A DNA stretch of 54,842 bases from Deltaproteobacteria bacterium. GTDB taxonomy: Bacteria; Myxococcota; Myxococcia; Myxococcales; 40CM-4-68-19. Shown piece by piece: positions 18,091-26,286 of this stretch. A model generated the notes under the pieces. The model ran no database searches, was not told the DNA's origin, and saw only the letters and a list, made by a program, of their open reading frames with translations. Where the stretch lies: assembly GCA_025358085.1 (NCBI GenBank), contig JANYKT010000084.1, positions 1-54,842 on the forward strand. Reading direction: 5' to 3'. Positions within the stretch are counted from its first letter, which is position 1. Each line of letters opens with the position of its first letter. The translations under genes and the position numbers were made by a program.

Positions 18091-18360
18091 GTGTCGTCCA
18101 GGTTATTCGCTCTGCTGGCTCTGCTCGTTTCCGTTCCGGCCTGGGCCGAAAAGGGCGAGGCGAAGGTCGTGCAGGAAGCCGACAAGGTGGTGGTGCGCAA
18201 GCGCACGGTCATCGACTTCAACGACGTCACCGTCGAAGGCGAGCTAACCAAGCCTGAAGGCAGCTATCTGCTCAATCGCAACAAGACCCGCTTCCAGTCG
18301 CTGATCAAGCTGCGCGACAACTTCAATCCAGAGTTGCAGAAGTCCGCCGACAACCTCTAG
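18091..18360 (+). CDS. Small exported protein in the gltF position
   Basis: An 89-residue protein starting at GTG, chosen because a perfect AGGAGG lies six bases upstream and the result is a clean signal peptide (SSRLFALLALLVSVPAWA before EKGE). The mature part is about 70 residues, charged, with VVRKRTVIDFNDVTVEGE and a C-terminal NRNKTRFQSLIKLRDNFNPE segment; similar RxxFxxLIxLRxNFxPE endings are found in small proteins encoded beside AgmX/GltG-type genes. It sits between the GltE- and GltG-like genes, where M. xanthus has gltF. I leave the symbol blank because the match is positional. Eleven bases separate it from the next gene. Confidence 0.65.
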   Translation: MSSRLFALLALLVSVPAWAEKGEAKVVQEADKVVVRKRTVIDFNDVTVEGELTKPEGSYLLNRNKTRFQSLIKLRDNFNPELQKSADNL

Positions 18361-18371
18361 GACACGCACCC

Positions 18372-19973
18372 ATGGCACAGAACAAGCGCAAGGGGCCGGC
18401 AGAGAAGTTCGGGTCCGAAGACAGCGCGGCCGGCTTGCAGATTTCGGAAGACGCCACCCAGCCGGGTGCGCCCATGCCGCCGGAGCTTCGCGCGCTGGAC
18501 TGGGATTCCCAGCAGAAGGTTCGCCGCCCGACGCTTGCCGCGAGCCTGAGCGCCGCCGCGGCTGCGCGGCTCCTGCTCTCGGAGGAATTGCCCGCTGACG
18601 AGCGGCCGCTGCAGGGCGATCGCGTGCTGCTGGTCGGACTGGTCTGGGGCGGCACAACGCTGATTGAACTGGAGCAGATCGCGCGCGGCGCGGACCTGCG
18701 CGCGGGCCGCTTCTTCGACCTGCCCGCTGCGCAGCTGGCGAGAAACTTCCGCATCGTGCGGCACGCTGGCGGCGACCACGTCATCACGCTGCCAGCCGAG
18801 GTGGCGACCGAAGTGCACCGGGCCGGCAAGGTGACCTCGCTGCAGCAGCTCACCACCGAGCAGAAAGCGCGACTGGTCGAGGCGCCATTCAAGGGTTACG
18901 CCCTCCCTATCGAGAACAATGACCGCATCGCAGCGCAGGTGGCGCCGCAGCTGATGCTGATCGCCCGCTATGTCCGCGCGGCCCGGCAGCGTGACAAGTT
19001 GTTGCTTGACCAGCTGGACATTCCCTTCGCCACCACCGTCATCCTGGCGCTGCTTGCGATGGGCCTTTTCGTTCTGATGGTTTCGCTCACGCCGCGCCCG
19101 GAAGAGGGCAGCTCGGACGACCTGACGCGCAAGCAGCAGGTGCTCACCAGGTACCAGGTGAGGCCGGAGGCGAAGAGTGAGCAGCCCAAAGTCAAGGATC
19201 TGGCCGGCGCCAAAGAGGGAGAGAAAGCGAAGGAGAAGGAAGGCAGGCTTGGCAAGGAAGACGCCGGCAAGAAGGACGCCGGCGCGTCGAAGAAGGGCGC
19301 GCCCGTGGTCGACCCGAACAAGAAGGAGACCGACCGCAAGAAGATCATGAAGCTGGGGCTGGTCGCGGCGCTCTCGAAGATGGGCGCGGGCGGCGGCGGC
19401 GCGGCGGCAAATGTGCTGGGCCCGGGCGGACTCGGCAGCGGCATCAACAATGCGCTCGGCGGCGTCAAGGGCAGCGCAGGAGCGGGCGATGCGTATGGCG
19501 TCGGCGGCATGGGCACGCGAGGCACCGGCGCGGGCGGCGGCGGCAAGGCGCTGGGCATCGGCGGCCTTGGCACCAGGGGCGGAGGGAGCGGGCGCGGCGG
19601 CTACGGCGCGATCGATCTCGGCGGGCGCGGCAAGGACGAGACGGTCTTCGTTCCGGGCCGCACCACGGTGGTCGGCGGCCTCTCGCGCGAGGTCATCAAT
19701 CGCGTGATTCAAAAGCATTACAATGAAATCAAGTATTGCTACGAGAAGGAGCTCACGCACGATCCTGCTCTCTACGGAAAGATCACGGTGCTGTTCGTGA
19801 TCGCGGGTGACGGCCGGGTCGGCGACGCGATGGTTCAGCAGACCACCATGTCCAGCGAACCGGTCGAGAGCTGCATGCTGAACCATGTCAAGCGGTGGGC
19901 GTTCCCGGCCCCGCAGGGCAACGGCACAGTGCAGGTCACCTATCCGTATGTCTTCAAAAGCAGCGGCCAATAG
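18372..19973 (+). CDS. gltG: Single-pass energy-coupling protein with AgmX/PglI C-terminal domain, GltG-like
   Basis: A 533-residue inner-membrane protein. The N-terminal cytoplasmic part (1-215) has no clear enzyme motif. One membrane helix follows (about 217-239, PFATTVILALLAMGLFVLMV), then a Lys/Glu-rich linker, a Gly-rich stretch (about 330-425) and a TonB-like C-terminal domain (about 432-533): GLSREVINRVIQKHYNEIKY, YCYEKELTHDP, then ESCMLNHVKRWAFPAP. That last domain is the AgmX/PglI C-terminal family, found in GltG and GltJ of M. xanthus, where these proteins carry force from the AglRQS motor through the cell wall. A GltJ-type zinc-finger/GYF front is absent, which favours GltG. The two cysteines (KYCYEK, ESCMLN) probably form the family's disulphide. 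The GltH-like gene follows after nine bases. Confidence 0.78.
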   Translation: MAQNKRKGPAEKFGSEDSAAGLQISEDATQPGAPMPPELRALDWDSQQKVRRPTLAASLSAAAAARLLLSEELPADERPLQGDRVLLVGLVWGGTTLIELEQIARGADLRAGRFFDLPAAQLARNFRIVRHAGGDHVITLPAEVATEVHRAGKVTSLQQLTTEQKARLVEAPFKGYALPIENNDRIAAQVAPQLMLIARYVRAARQRDKLLLDQLDIPFATTVILALLAMGLFVLMVSLTPRPEEGSSDDLTRKQQVLTRYQVRPEAKSEQPKVKDLAGAKEGEKAKEKEGRLGKEDAGKKDAGASKKGAPVVDPNKKETDRKKIMKLGLVAALSKMGAGGGGAAANVLGPGGLGSGINNALGGVKGSAGAGDAYGVGGMGTRGTGAGGGGKALGIGGLGTRGGGSGRGGYGAIDLGGRGKDETVFVPGRTTVVGGLSREVINRVIQKHYNEIKYCYEKELTHDPALYGKITVLFVIAGDGRVGDAMVQQTTMSSEPVESCMLNHVKRWAFPAPQGNGTVQVTYPYVFKSSGQ

Positions 19974-19982
19974 GGAGACAGG

Positions 19983-20639
19983 GTGCGCCAGAACCTCATT
20001 GTCCTCGCCAGCGTTCTGGGCCTCGCCTCCGCAACGGCGCGCGCTGAACCTGTCGCCCCCGCCACCGGCCTCGACGAAAAGCCGCGCCGCGGGACCTTCG
20101 TCGAGACGACGCTCGGCGTCTTTACCGCCATGGGCGGGAGCCGCCCGTTTTCTAATGCCCAGCCGTACCTGGGCATCCAGGCGGGAAACCAGGTCGGCAA
20201 CCGGGGCTCGTTCTTCATCGCGCTCGGCATGGGCGCGATCAGCGCGTCCTGCTACCAGCTCTCGAGCAATCGCGTCGACTGCCAGGCGGCCGACTCGTTC
20301 GGAGCAACTTTCGCCGAGATCGGCGGCGCCTATGGCGCGGCCGTGACGTCGCGGCTCCTGCTCTCCATCAAGCTGGTCGGCGGCCTCACCAACTTGAGCC
20401 CGGGACCGGTGCGCGACGGCAACAACGTGCCCGACAACCTCTTTGGCTTTCACCTGGGCGGCGGCGGCGCGCTCGATTACGACACGCACCTCGACCATTT
20501 CGCGGTCGGCCTCGACGCGCTCATCCGCTATTCGCTGGTGCGTACCACGGTAAGCGGCGGCGCCGGCCAGCCGTCAACGACACAGACCCTGGGCCTGCCC
20601 ACCCTCGCGGTGATGCCTAGAATCCGCTACGTGTTCTAG
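19983..20639 (+). CDS. gltH: Outer-membrane beta-barrel protein, GltH-like
   Basis: A 218-residue outer-membrane barrel starting at GTG with AGGGAGA upstream. The signal peptide ends ATARA before EPVA, and amphipathic strands follow (GTFVETTLGVFTAMG, GSFFIALGMGAISASC, HFAVGLDALIRYSLVRT) up to a C-terminal RIRYVF with terminal Phe. In M. xanthus, gltH encodes an outer-membrane barrel located after gltG, the same relation as here. This is the third barrel of the cluster and probably its last true member, since the next gene encodes a soluble protein without export signal. Confidence 0.66.
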   Translation: MRQNLIVLASVLGLASATARAEPVAPATGLDEKPRRGTFVETTLGVFTAMGGSRPFSNAQPYLGIQAGNQVGNRGSFFIALGMGAISASCYQLSSNRVDCQAADSFGATFAEIGGAYGAAVTSRLLLSIKLVGGLTNLSPGPVRDGNNVPDNLFGFHLGGGGALDYDTHLDHFAVGLDALIRYSLVRTTVSGGAGQPSTTQTLGLPTLAVMPRIRYVF

Positions 20640-20659
20640 GACCGTAGGTGCCGTTTCCA

Positions 20660-21271
20660 ATGAGCGATATCGAGAGTCGCGAGCTCGACCCACTCCGCGG
20701 CGAATTCTCGCGCGTGCGCGATCTCATCAAGCTGCGGCTTTATCCAGCCGACTCTGGGGCCGACGGCGCAATCGTCGCCGCGCCGGTCGCACATGGCCTG
20801 CAGGCGGTGCTGGTGTTCGATCTGCCCAGCGCCATCGCGCCAGTGCGGCCCGCCGACCTGCGCGCCTGGTCGCGGCCCGCGGAGGAGCTGATTGCGCTGG
20901 CCCTGGGAAACGTGCGCAGCCAGGAGCAGGTCCGCGTCGACCCGATGGATCTCGTCCAGGCTCGCATCTTTACGGTCTCGGGCGAGAGCGTCTTCGTTGC
21001 CACCCTGGGCATGACGGTTTCGGACCTGCTCGGTCCGTCGGATCTGGGCGCCCTGGTGGCGGTACCCAGCAATCACATCGTGCTGTGCCACTCGCTCTTG
21101 GGCCGGCACACGGCGCAAGAGGCTTTTGGCGCTATGGAATCGATCTGCGCGGCCGTCTACGCAGCGGGGCCGCACGCGCTCAGCCCGCTTTTGTACCGGC
21201 GGCTCGGCAATGAGATGAAGCCGGTCGAAAGCGCTGCCGCGTTACTTGCGCTCCTGCCTGATGAGCCATAG
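20660..21271 (+). CDS. Uncharacterised soluble protein following the glt-like cluster
   Basis: A 203-residue protein without signal peptide or membrane segment. The middle has a mixed alpha/beta pattern, with AVLVFDLPSAIAPVRPADL, FVATLGMTVSDLLGPS and ALVAVPSNHIVLCHSL, which vaguely recalls DUF1444-like proteins, but I do not recognise it. ATG at 20660 is chosen; a GTG four codons earlier with AGGA upstream is equally usable. Only 20 bases follow the GltH-like stop, so it is likely on the same transcript and may be an accessory of the complex or unrelated. Confidence 0.6.
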   Translation: MSDIESRELDPLRGEFSRVRDLIKLRLYPADSGADGAIVAAPVAHGLQAVLVFDLPSAIAPVRPADLRAWSRPAEELIALALGNVRSQEQVRVDPMDLVQARIFTVSGESVFVATLGMTVSDLLGPSDLGALVAVPSNHIVLCHSLLGRHTAQEAFGAMESICAAVYAAGPHALSPLLYRRLGNEMKPVESAAALLALLPDEP

Positions 21272-21305
21272 GCGTGCTCCATTGCAGAACGAAAGAGAGC
21301 TCCGA

Positions 21306-21806
21306 ATGAGGCATGCGCTGCTGCTCCTGCTTGCGGTCGGTTGTGTCCACGCGCGGACCGCGGGAGCGACGGAAAAGGCCGCGACCGTGCCCGCAGATCA
21401 AGTCGCCGCGAGCGAGGTTGCCATTTCCCGTGTGCTGGACGATTGGCATACGGCGGCGGCGCAGGCGGACGAGAGCGGTTACTTCTCGTATTTTGCGCCC
21501 GGCGGCGTTTTTCTCGGCACCGACGCCACCGAGCGCTGGGACGCGGCCGCGTTCCGCGCTTTCGCGCACCCCTACTTCGCCAAGGGAAAAGCCTGGACGA
21601 TGGTGCCGTCACGCAGGCACCTCGCGGTGGACGGCGAGCACGCCTGGTTCGACGAGGCTCTCGAGACCAGCTACGGCCCCTGCCGCGGCAGCGGCGTGCT
21701 CCAGCGCATTGCCGGTGCGTGGAAGATCGCGCAGTACAACCTCACCTTGACCATTCCCAACCAGCGCGTCCACGAAGTGCAGCAACTCCTCGCGCCGTCG
21801 CACTAA
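21306..21806 (+). CDS. Exported SnoaL-like (NTF2-fold) protein
   Basis: A 166-residue protein with an N-terminal signal (MRHALLLLLAVGCVHA; the Cys may be a lipidation site although the lipobox AVGC is imperfect). The body fits the SnoaL_3/NTF2-like fold: a first helix ISRVLDDWHTAAAQADESGY, then FAPGGVFLGTDATERWD, and closing strands GVLQRIAGAWKIAQYNLTLT. Members are ligand-binding or adaptor proteins; no catalytic residues are evident. GAGAGC upstream supports the start. Genes before it run the same way, and a perfect palindrome follows directly after the stop. Confidence 0.78.
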   Translation: MRHALLLLLAVGCVHARTAGATEKAATVPADQVAASEVAISRVLDDWHTAAAQADESGYFSYFAPGGVFLGTDATERWDAAAFRAFAHPYFAKGKAWTMVPSRRHLAVDGEHAWFDEALETSYGPCRGSGVLQRIAGAWKIAQYNLTLTIPNQRVHEVQQLLAPSH

Positions 21807-21809
21807 TCC

Positions 21810-21848
21810 GGGGACACCATACGGAATTAAGTTCCGTATGGTGTCCCC
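21810..21848. repeat. Perfect 17-bp palindrome between convergent genes (REP-like)
   Basis: Arms of 17 bases (21810-21826 and 21832-21848) are perfect inverted copies, beginning GGGGACACC and ending GGTGTCCCC, around a five-base loop. It fills the gap between the SnoaL-like and cryptochrome genes, touching both stops. The GGGGACAC ends recall palindromes mobilised by REP-associated tyrosine transposases, but no T-run follows and no transposase is nearby. It can also end transcription from both sides. Confidence 0.75.
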
Positions 21849-21851
21849 AGC

Positions 21852-23138
21852 TTAAGTCGCCCAGCGCGCCCGGTATTGGCCGCCGGGATCATATTGGGCC
21901 GTCTGCTTTTCCAGATTGAACTGGCGCCCGCCGCGCGGGTCCGTGCCTCGCCCGGCGATGGAGAGCCAATTCCCCTGATTGGTATACACGTCGTAATCAA
22001 CAAGCATGGATTCAAACCAGGCCGCTCCGGCCCGGAAATCGCAGCCCAGATCGTAGACAAGATAGCTCGCCAGAACCTGCCGCATACGATTTGAGGAATA
22101 ACCAGTGGCGGCAAGCTCGCGCATCCCGGCATTGATGAGCGGCGCCGCGGTCCGGCCTTTTGTCCATTGCGTGAATGCCTGGGCATCGTGCGCGGGCGCC
22201 GCAGCTTCGCCGAGCCCACGGGCGCGATACAGGCGGCTCCCGTGCTTCAAATGCAGGAAGCGGAAGTAATCGCGGAAGAGCAGCTCGAACCAGAGCCAAT
22301 AGGTGCCGTCATTCGCGCCGTGCTGCGCTTCAAAACCTTTCAAGGCGGCATAGGCCGTCCGCGCCGAGAGCGCTCCGGACGCGAGCCAGGGGGAGAGCTT
22401 GCTCGAGAAGTCCACTCCGGCGAGCTCATTGCGGGTGGACTTATAAGTATGCGCGAGCTTCCGGCCCAGGTAGCGCTCGAGGTGCGAGAGCGCCGCGGTC
22501 TCACCGCCGCCGAAAGAGGGCAGGGCATAAGGGAACGAAGAACTTCCGGACGCAGGTGCCGCTGGCAAAGGTCGCGGAGGAGCCCGACAGAGCAGGGCGG
22601 CCGCGGGCAGGGCCGGCAATCCGGGGAGACGCGCGGGGATCGGCAGCGGCTCGGGCGGCCGGATCCCTCCGCGCTCGACAGCGAGGCGGAACGCGGTGAA
22701 GACCTCCGGCAGCGAGGCGGGCGGAAAGGGCAACGTGGACGGGTCGAGCAAGCTCGATTGCCAGGTGGTCGCAACCGGAATCCCGGCCGCCCGCAGCGCG
22801 TTCACTGCCTGCTGCTCCTCGGGCGCGGCGATCTCCTCGCAAGCGAGTTCCTGCGCGCCCACCGCCTGCAAGAGCGGCGGCAACACTTCCGCAGGATGCC
22901 CCGTCAACTCAAGAAGGTCACTGCCGCGCTCACGCAAGCGGGCGGAGAGGTCCGCGAGCGTCGCGGCGAGGAAATGCTGCCGGTGCGGGCCCGTGCGCTC
23001 GAACCCCCAGCGCGTGAGGGTCGCGGGCTCGTGGCAATAGACCGGTAGCAAAGCGCTCGAGGCGCTACACGCTTGCGAGAACGCCCGGTTGTCGAGCAGC
23101 CGGAGGTCGTTGCGGAACCAATAAATCCGGGCGGTCAC
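21852..23138 (-). CDS. DASH-type cryptochrome/photolyase
   Basis: A 428-residue flavoprotein of the cryptochrome/photolyase family, predicted to bind FAD and an antenna cofactor and repair UV pyrimidine dimers (DASH members act mainly on single-stranded DNA). Visible are the N-terminal [11 protein letters not shown], the FAD-domain motifs [20 protein letters not shown] and [20 protein letters not shown], and the C-terminal [31 protein letters not shown] and [11 protein letters not shown], the last typical of DASH. The start is GTG, overlapping the TGA of the DUF2256 gene by GTGA, so the two are translationally coupled. The class is well supported; repair activity is inferred. Confidence 0.9.
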   Translation of the reverse strand: MTARIYWFRNDLRLLDNRAFSQACSASSALLPVYCHEPATLTRWGFERTGPHRQHFLAATLADLSARLRERGSDLLELTGHPAEVLPPLLQAVGAQELACEEIAAPEEQQAVNALRAAGIPVATTWQSSLLDPSTLPFPPASLPEVFTAFRLAVERGGIRPPEPLPIPARLPGLPALPAAALLCRAPPRPLPAAPASGSSSFPYALPSFGGGETAALSHLERYLGRKLAHTYKSTRNELAGVDFSSKLSPWLASGALSARTAYAALKGFEAQHGANDGTYWLWFELLFRDYFRFLHLKHGSRLYRARGLGEAAAPAHDAQAFTQWTKGRTAAPLINAGMRELAATGYSSNRMRQVLASYLVYDLGCDFRAGAAWFESMLVDYDVYTNQGNWLSIAGRGTDPRGGRQFNLEKQTAQYDPGGQYRARWAT

Positions 23139-23296
23139 GGCTTCTTTGCCCGGCGGCAGCGGTCGGAGCAATAGCGGACCTCGTCCCAGACGCGCTCCCA
23201 TTTCTTGCGCCAGGTGAAAGGCCGCCCGCAGTGCACGCACGGGCGGCTGGGGAGGTCGGCTTTCCTGGGCTTTCGCATGCTGCTGTGCATGCCCAT
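23135..23296 (-). CDS. DUF2256 small zinc-ribbon protein, coupled to the cryptochrome
   Basis: A 53-residue protein, easily missed because of its size. It has two CxxC-like pairs, [20 protein letters not shown] then [10 protein letters not shown], exactly the DUF2256 pattern, suggesting a small zinc-binding fold of unknown function. DUF2256 genes are commonly found next to cryptochrome/photolyase genes. Its TGA overlaps the GTG start of the cryptochrome. The start at 23296 (MGMHSSM) has GAGG four bases upstream; MRKPRK at 23278 is the alternative. Confidence 0.85.
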   Translation of the reverse strand: MGMHSSMRKPRKADLPSRPCVHCGRPFTWRKKWERVWDEVRYCSDRCRRAKKP

Positions 23297-23374
23297 GGTG
23301 CCTCGGCAAGGCCAGCAAAAGTGACGCTTGTCGGTGAGTCCGTGCGCCCGCGCCGCGGCTCTTTCGAGCTTCGG

Positions 23375-24199
23375 CTACCGCTCCTTGCCGCGCATGGCGC
23401 GGAACATCTGCTTGACGTTCTCGCGGTCGAAGTCGGTGGCATAGCTGAACTCCTGCCCATTGCGCAGCCACTCGCCGCCATCGACGGTGAGGCAGTCGCC
23501 AGTGACATAACCCGCGCCGTCCGACATCAGATAGGTGGCGGCGTCGGCGATTTCGAGCGGCGTTCCAAAGCGCTTGAGCGGTACGCGATTGCGCGCCTGC
23601 TCCTCCATTGCCGGGTCAGGCATCAGCCTGCTGAATGCGCCCTCGGTCGGCACCGGCCCCGGCGCAATGGCATTGACGCGAATTCCATAAGTGGCCCACT
23701 CGACCGCGAGCGAGCGGGTCATTGCGAGAACGCCCGCCTTCGCGCAGGCCGAGGGAAGCACGAATGCAGAGCCCATCCATGCATAAGTGGTGACGATATT
23801 GACGATAGACCCGCGCCTGCCGGCAATCATCTTCTTCCCGAACGCCAGCGTGCAATTGAAGGTGCCATTCAAGACGATATCAACAACAGTCTTGAACCCA
23901 TTGGGCGACAGCTCCTCCGACGCAGCGAGAAAGTTGCCCGCGGCGTTGTTGACCAGACCGTCGACGCGCGGAAGCGAGGCCGCCACCTCGGCCACCGCGG
24001 CCGCGTCGCGCACGTCGCAGACCAGCGCCTGGCCCCGTCCCATCTGGGCGACAACCTTGTCGAGCTTTTCCTTCGTCCGGCCCAGGACCACCGGGTGCGC
24101 GCCAAGCTCGGCGAAGCGCAGCGCCATGGCCGCGCCCAGGCCGGAGCCGCCGCCTGTGACCACGATGACGCGATCCTTCAACAAGTCCGTTTGATACAT
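23375..24199 (-). CDS. SDR oxidoreductase of 2,4-dienoyl-CoA reductase type
   Basis: A 274-residue short-chain dehydrogenase/reductase. The N-terminal Rossmann motif TGGGSGLG (15-22), VNNAAGN and the C-terminal TVDGGEWL are clear. In place of the usual YxxxK the active site reads SACAKAGVLAMTRSLAVEWA: the Lys is kept but the Tyr is missing, as in dienoyl-CoA reductases, which use a different tyrosine. That points to NADPH-dependent reduction of 2,4-dienoyl-CoA during unsaturated fatty acid oxidation. The perfect GGAGG before the ATG supports the start. It is divergent (29 bases) from a MaoC-like hydratase, consistent with acyl-CoA metabolism. Confidence 0.85.
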   Translation of the reverse strand: MYQTDLLKDRVIVVTGGGSGLGAAMALRFAELGAHPVVLGRTKEKLDKVVAQMGRGQALVCDVRDAAAVAEVAASLPRVDGLVNNAAGNFLAASEELSPNGFKTVVDIVLNGTFNCTLAFGKKMIAGRRGSIVNIVTTYAWMGSAFVLPSACAKAGVLAMTRSLAVEWATYGIRVNAIAPGPVPTEGAFSRLMPDPAMEEQARNRVPLKRFGTPLEIADAATYLMSDGAGYVTGDCLTVDGGEWLRNGQEFSYATDFDRENVKQMFRAMRGKER

Positions 24200-24228
24200 G
24201 GAGGCCTCCCAAGTAGAAGAGGCGCACT

Positions 24229-24627
24229 ATGAAGTCTGATTCCCGGAACCTCAAGGTCGGCGACGAGCTGACCGTAAAACGGTCCTTCACCGCCGACGAC
24301 GTGATTGCCTTCGGTCGCATCTCAGGCGATCGCGGTCGTCACCACCTGGTGCTCGACGCCCAGGGTCGCTTGATGGTGCACGGCCTGCATACCGCCACGC
24401 TCCCCACCGAGATTGGCGGCAGCATCGATTTCGTCGCTCGCGAGATGGTGTTCGACTTCCAGCGGCCGGTCTTCGTTGGAGACACCGTGACCTGTACCTG
24501 CACCATCGTGAGCGTTACGCAGCAGGAAAACCGTCGCGCACTCGAGGTGAATTTCGTCTGCTTGAACCAGCACGGCAAAGAGGTGCTGCTCGGGCGTACC
24601 AGTGGCGTGGTACTGGAGGAAGCATGA
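24229..24627 (+). CDS. MaoC-like hot-dog fold dehydratase/hydratase
   Basis: A 132-residue single hot-dog domain. The N-terminal DELTVKRSFTADDVIAFGRI followed by SGDRGRHH matches the MaoC pattern in which Asp and His act on an enoyl-CoA; the usual D-x4-H pair appears as SGDRGRHHLV, slightly changed. LMVHGLHTATLPTEIGGS and VFVGDTVTCTCTIVSV are the remaining family blocks. Probably hydrates an enoyl-CoA or acts on a related thioester. It ends in an ATGA overlap with the phosphatase gene, so both are co-translated, and it is divergent from the dienoyl-CoA-reductase-like gene. Confidence 0.82.
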   Translation: MKSDSRNLKVGDELTVKRSFTADDVIAFGRISGDRGRHHLVLDAQGRLMVHGLHTATLPTEIGGSIDFVAREMVFDFQRPVFVGDTVTCTCTIVSVTQQENRRALEVNFVCLNQHGKEVLLGRTSGVVLEEA

Positions 24628-26228
24628 TCGCGCTGTTGCTCGCAGGAGCTGTGGCGGCCCAGCAGCGCAGCGCGGTCGCGCAGCCCCCGGTCGCGGCCCA
24701 GCAGCACCCGGTCGCGCAGCCCCCGGTCGCGGCGCAGCAAGGCCGGCTCGTCGTGCTGGTGGTGATTGATCAGCTGCGCTACCAGGACCTGCTCTGGCTC
24801 GCGCCGGAGTTCGGCCCGAAGGGATTTGGAGGCCTCGGGCGGCCCGTGCCGATGCGCTACGACACCGTCGTCACCGAGACAGCGGCGGACCATGCGGTGC
24901 TCTCCACCGGCGCGTATGCCGACCTGAACGGCATCATCGGCAACCGGTTCTACGCGGGAGAAAAAGCGCACGAATCGGTGGAAGACCCGGACTGCCCGGT
25001 CTGGGGCGCGCCACACCAGGGCCGCAGCGCTGCGCTCCTGCGCGTGCCGACAGTGGGCGACGCATTCAAGCTCGGCACCAACGGAGCGGGGCGGGTGGTC
25101 ACCGTCGCGCTCAAAGATCGCAGCGCGCTCTTCCTTGCCGGGACCTCCGCGGATCTGGCGCTCTGGCTGGAGGCGGAGGCCGGCCGGATGACCTCCAGCA
25201 CCTGCTACGCGAAGGAGCCCCCTGCGTGGCTTGTGAAACACGAGCGCGAGCACCCGCTTTCCGAATGGAAGGATTACGTGTGGCGCGAGCTCGATCCCGC
25301 CGCCGTCAGCCGCTACGCGCCGCAGGTCGAGACCGTGGGCGCGGCCTCGGAGGTGGGGCCGCGATTCCCGCACCAGGTCGGCAAGGGCAAGGTGGACAAG
25401 ACGCTTGCACAGGCGCTCAAGGCTACGCCGGCCGGGACCACGATCGCGCTCCGGGCCGCGCGGGCTGCGGTCGAGAGCCTGCGCCTAGGCGACGCGGGCT
25501 CGACCGATCTGCTTGGGGTTGCAATCTCTGCCGTGGACCTGGTCGGTCACCAGTTCGGCACCACCGCGCGCGAGCGGGTCGATGCGGTTCTGCGCACCCA
25601 CCAGGAGCTGACCGCCTTCCTCGACTTCCTTCGCGCGCGACTCGGGACTCGGCTCGCAGTCGTCCTCACCGCCGACCACGGCCTCACGCCCACCGCTGCC
25701 GACGAGTACCGGCTCCGGGCGCCCGGCGGAACCATCGACGTCGACGGATTGATCCAGCGGGTGAACGAGGCGCTTGACCGGGCTTTCTCGGCGCGGGCAG
25801 GCGGCTGGGTAATGGCGGTCGACGGCAGCGCGATGATCCTGCACCAGCCGCACCCGCCCCAGGCGCTGCAGGTCGCCGCCGAGGTGTTGCGCCGCGAGCC
25901 TGGGCTGTGGAAAGTCGTTCTCCCTGACGAGGTCGCGCACGAGCTGCCCGCCATTCGCCACGCCGTTTTTCCGGGCCGCAGCGGCGAGCTTCTCCTGGTG
26001 CCGCGCCCGCTCTGGACCCTGAAAAAGCCGACGCATGGGGCCGACCACGGCTCGCCCTGGAATGACGACGCGCTGGTGCCGCTGGCCGTGCAGGCACCAG
26101 GCTGGAAGCTGCGCAACGACGGCCGGGTGGTGGACGCGGCACAGGTCGCGCCCACCGTCGCGGCCCTGCTGGGAACCGCGCCACCCGCGGCCGCGCTGGC
26201 CGACCCCGCCGTCATCCACGACGATTGA
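24624..26228 (+). CDS. PafA-type alkaline phosphatase/phosphodiesterase
   Basis: A 534-residue member of the alkaline phosphatase superfamily. Metal and nucleophile sites are visible: VVIDQLRYQD (Asp49), VVTETAADHAVLSTG (Thr86 as the likely nucleophile), GIIGNRFY, ISAVDLVGHQFG (Asp, His) and VVLTADHGLTPT (Asp, His). A Thr nucleophile and NGIIGN favour PafA-like phosphatases over nucleotide pyrophosphatases. The N-terminus is a weak signal peptide followed by an imperfect Gln/Pro/Val repeat coded by a 36-base tandem duplication (24674-24745). Expected in the periplasm or on the surface, releasing phosphate from monoesters. Co-translated with the MaoC-like gene, an unusual pairing. Confidence 0.83.
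   Translation: MIALLLAGAVAAQQRSAVAQPPVAAQQHPVAQPPVAAQQGRLVVLVVIDQLRYQDLLWLAPEFGPKGFGGLGRPVPMRYDTVVTETAADHAVLSTGAYADLNGIIGNRFYAGEKAHESVEDPDCPVWGAPHQGRSAALLRVPTVGDAFKLGTNGAGRVVTVALKDRSALFLAGTSADLALWLEAEAGRMTSSTCYAKEPPAWLVKHEREHPLSEWKDYVWRELDPAAVSRYAPQVETVGAASEVGPRFPHQVGKGKVDKTLAQALKATPAGTTIALRAARAAVESLRLGDAGSTDLLGVAISAVDLVGHQFGTTARERVDAVLRTHQELTAFLDFLRARLGTRLAVVLTADHGLTPTAADEYRLRAPGGTIDVDGLIQRVNEALDRAFSARAGGWVMAVDGSAMILHQPHPPQALQVAAEVLRREPGLWKVVLPDEVAHELPAIRHAVFPGRSGELLLVPRPLWTLKKPTHGADHGSPWNDDALVPLAVQAPGWKLRNDGRVVDAAQVAPTVAALLGTAPPAAALADPAVIHDD
24674..24745 (+). repeat. 36-base tandem repeat in the phosphatase N-terminus
   Basis: Two adjacent 36-base copies (24674-24709, 24710-24745), differing at few positions, encode the repeated VAQPPVAAQQ unit right behind the signal segment. 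In frame, so copy number may change without breaking the gene. Confidence 0.75.
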
Positions 26229-26286
26229 GCACTTGCGAATCCGGACCCGGGACAGCGAGCCAGCGACCCGTTAGCCTAGCCGTCCC

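Noticed and set aside
18357-20498. A 713-residue minus-strand frame opposite the GltG- and GltH-like genes
   Set aside because: The plus strand has clear membrane, TonB-like and barrel features; the antisense frame shows none.
6831-20639. Proof of gliding motility
   Set aside because: Related core sets occur in non-gliding bacteria and the AglRQS motor is not in the window, so only a Glt-like complex is claimed.
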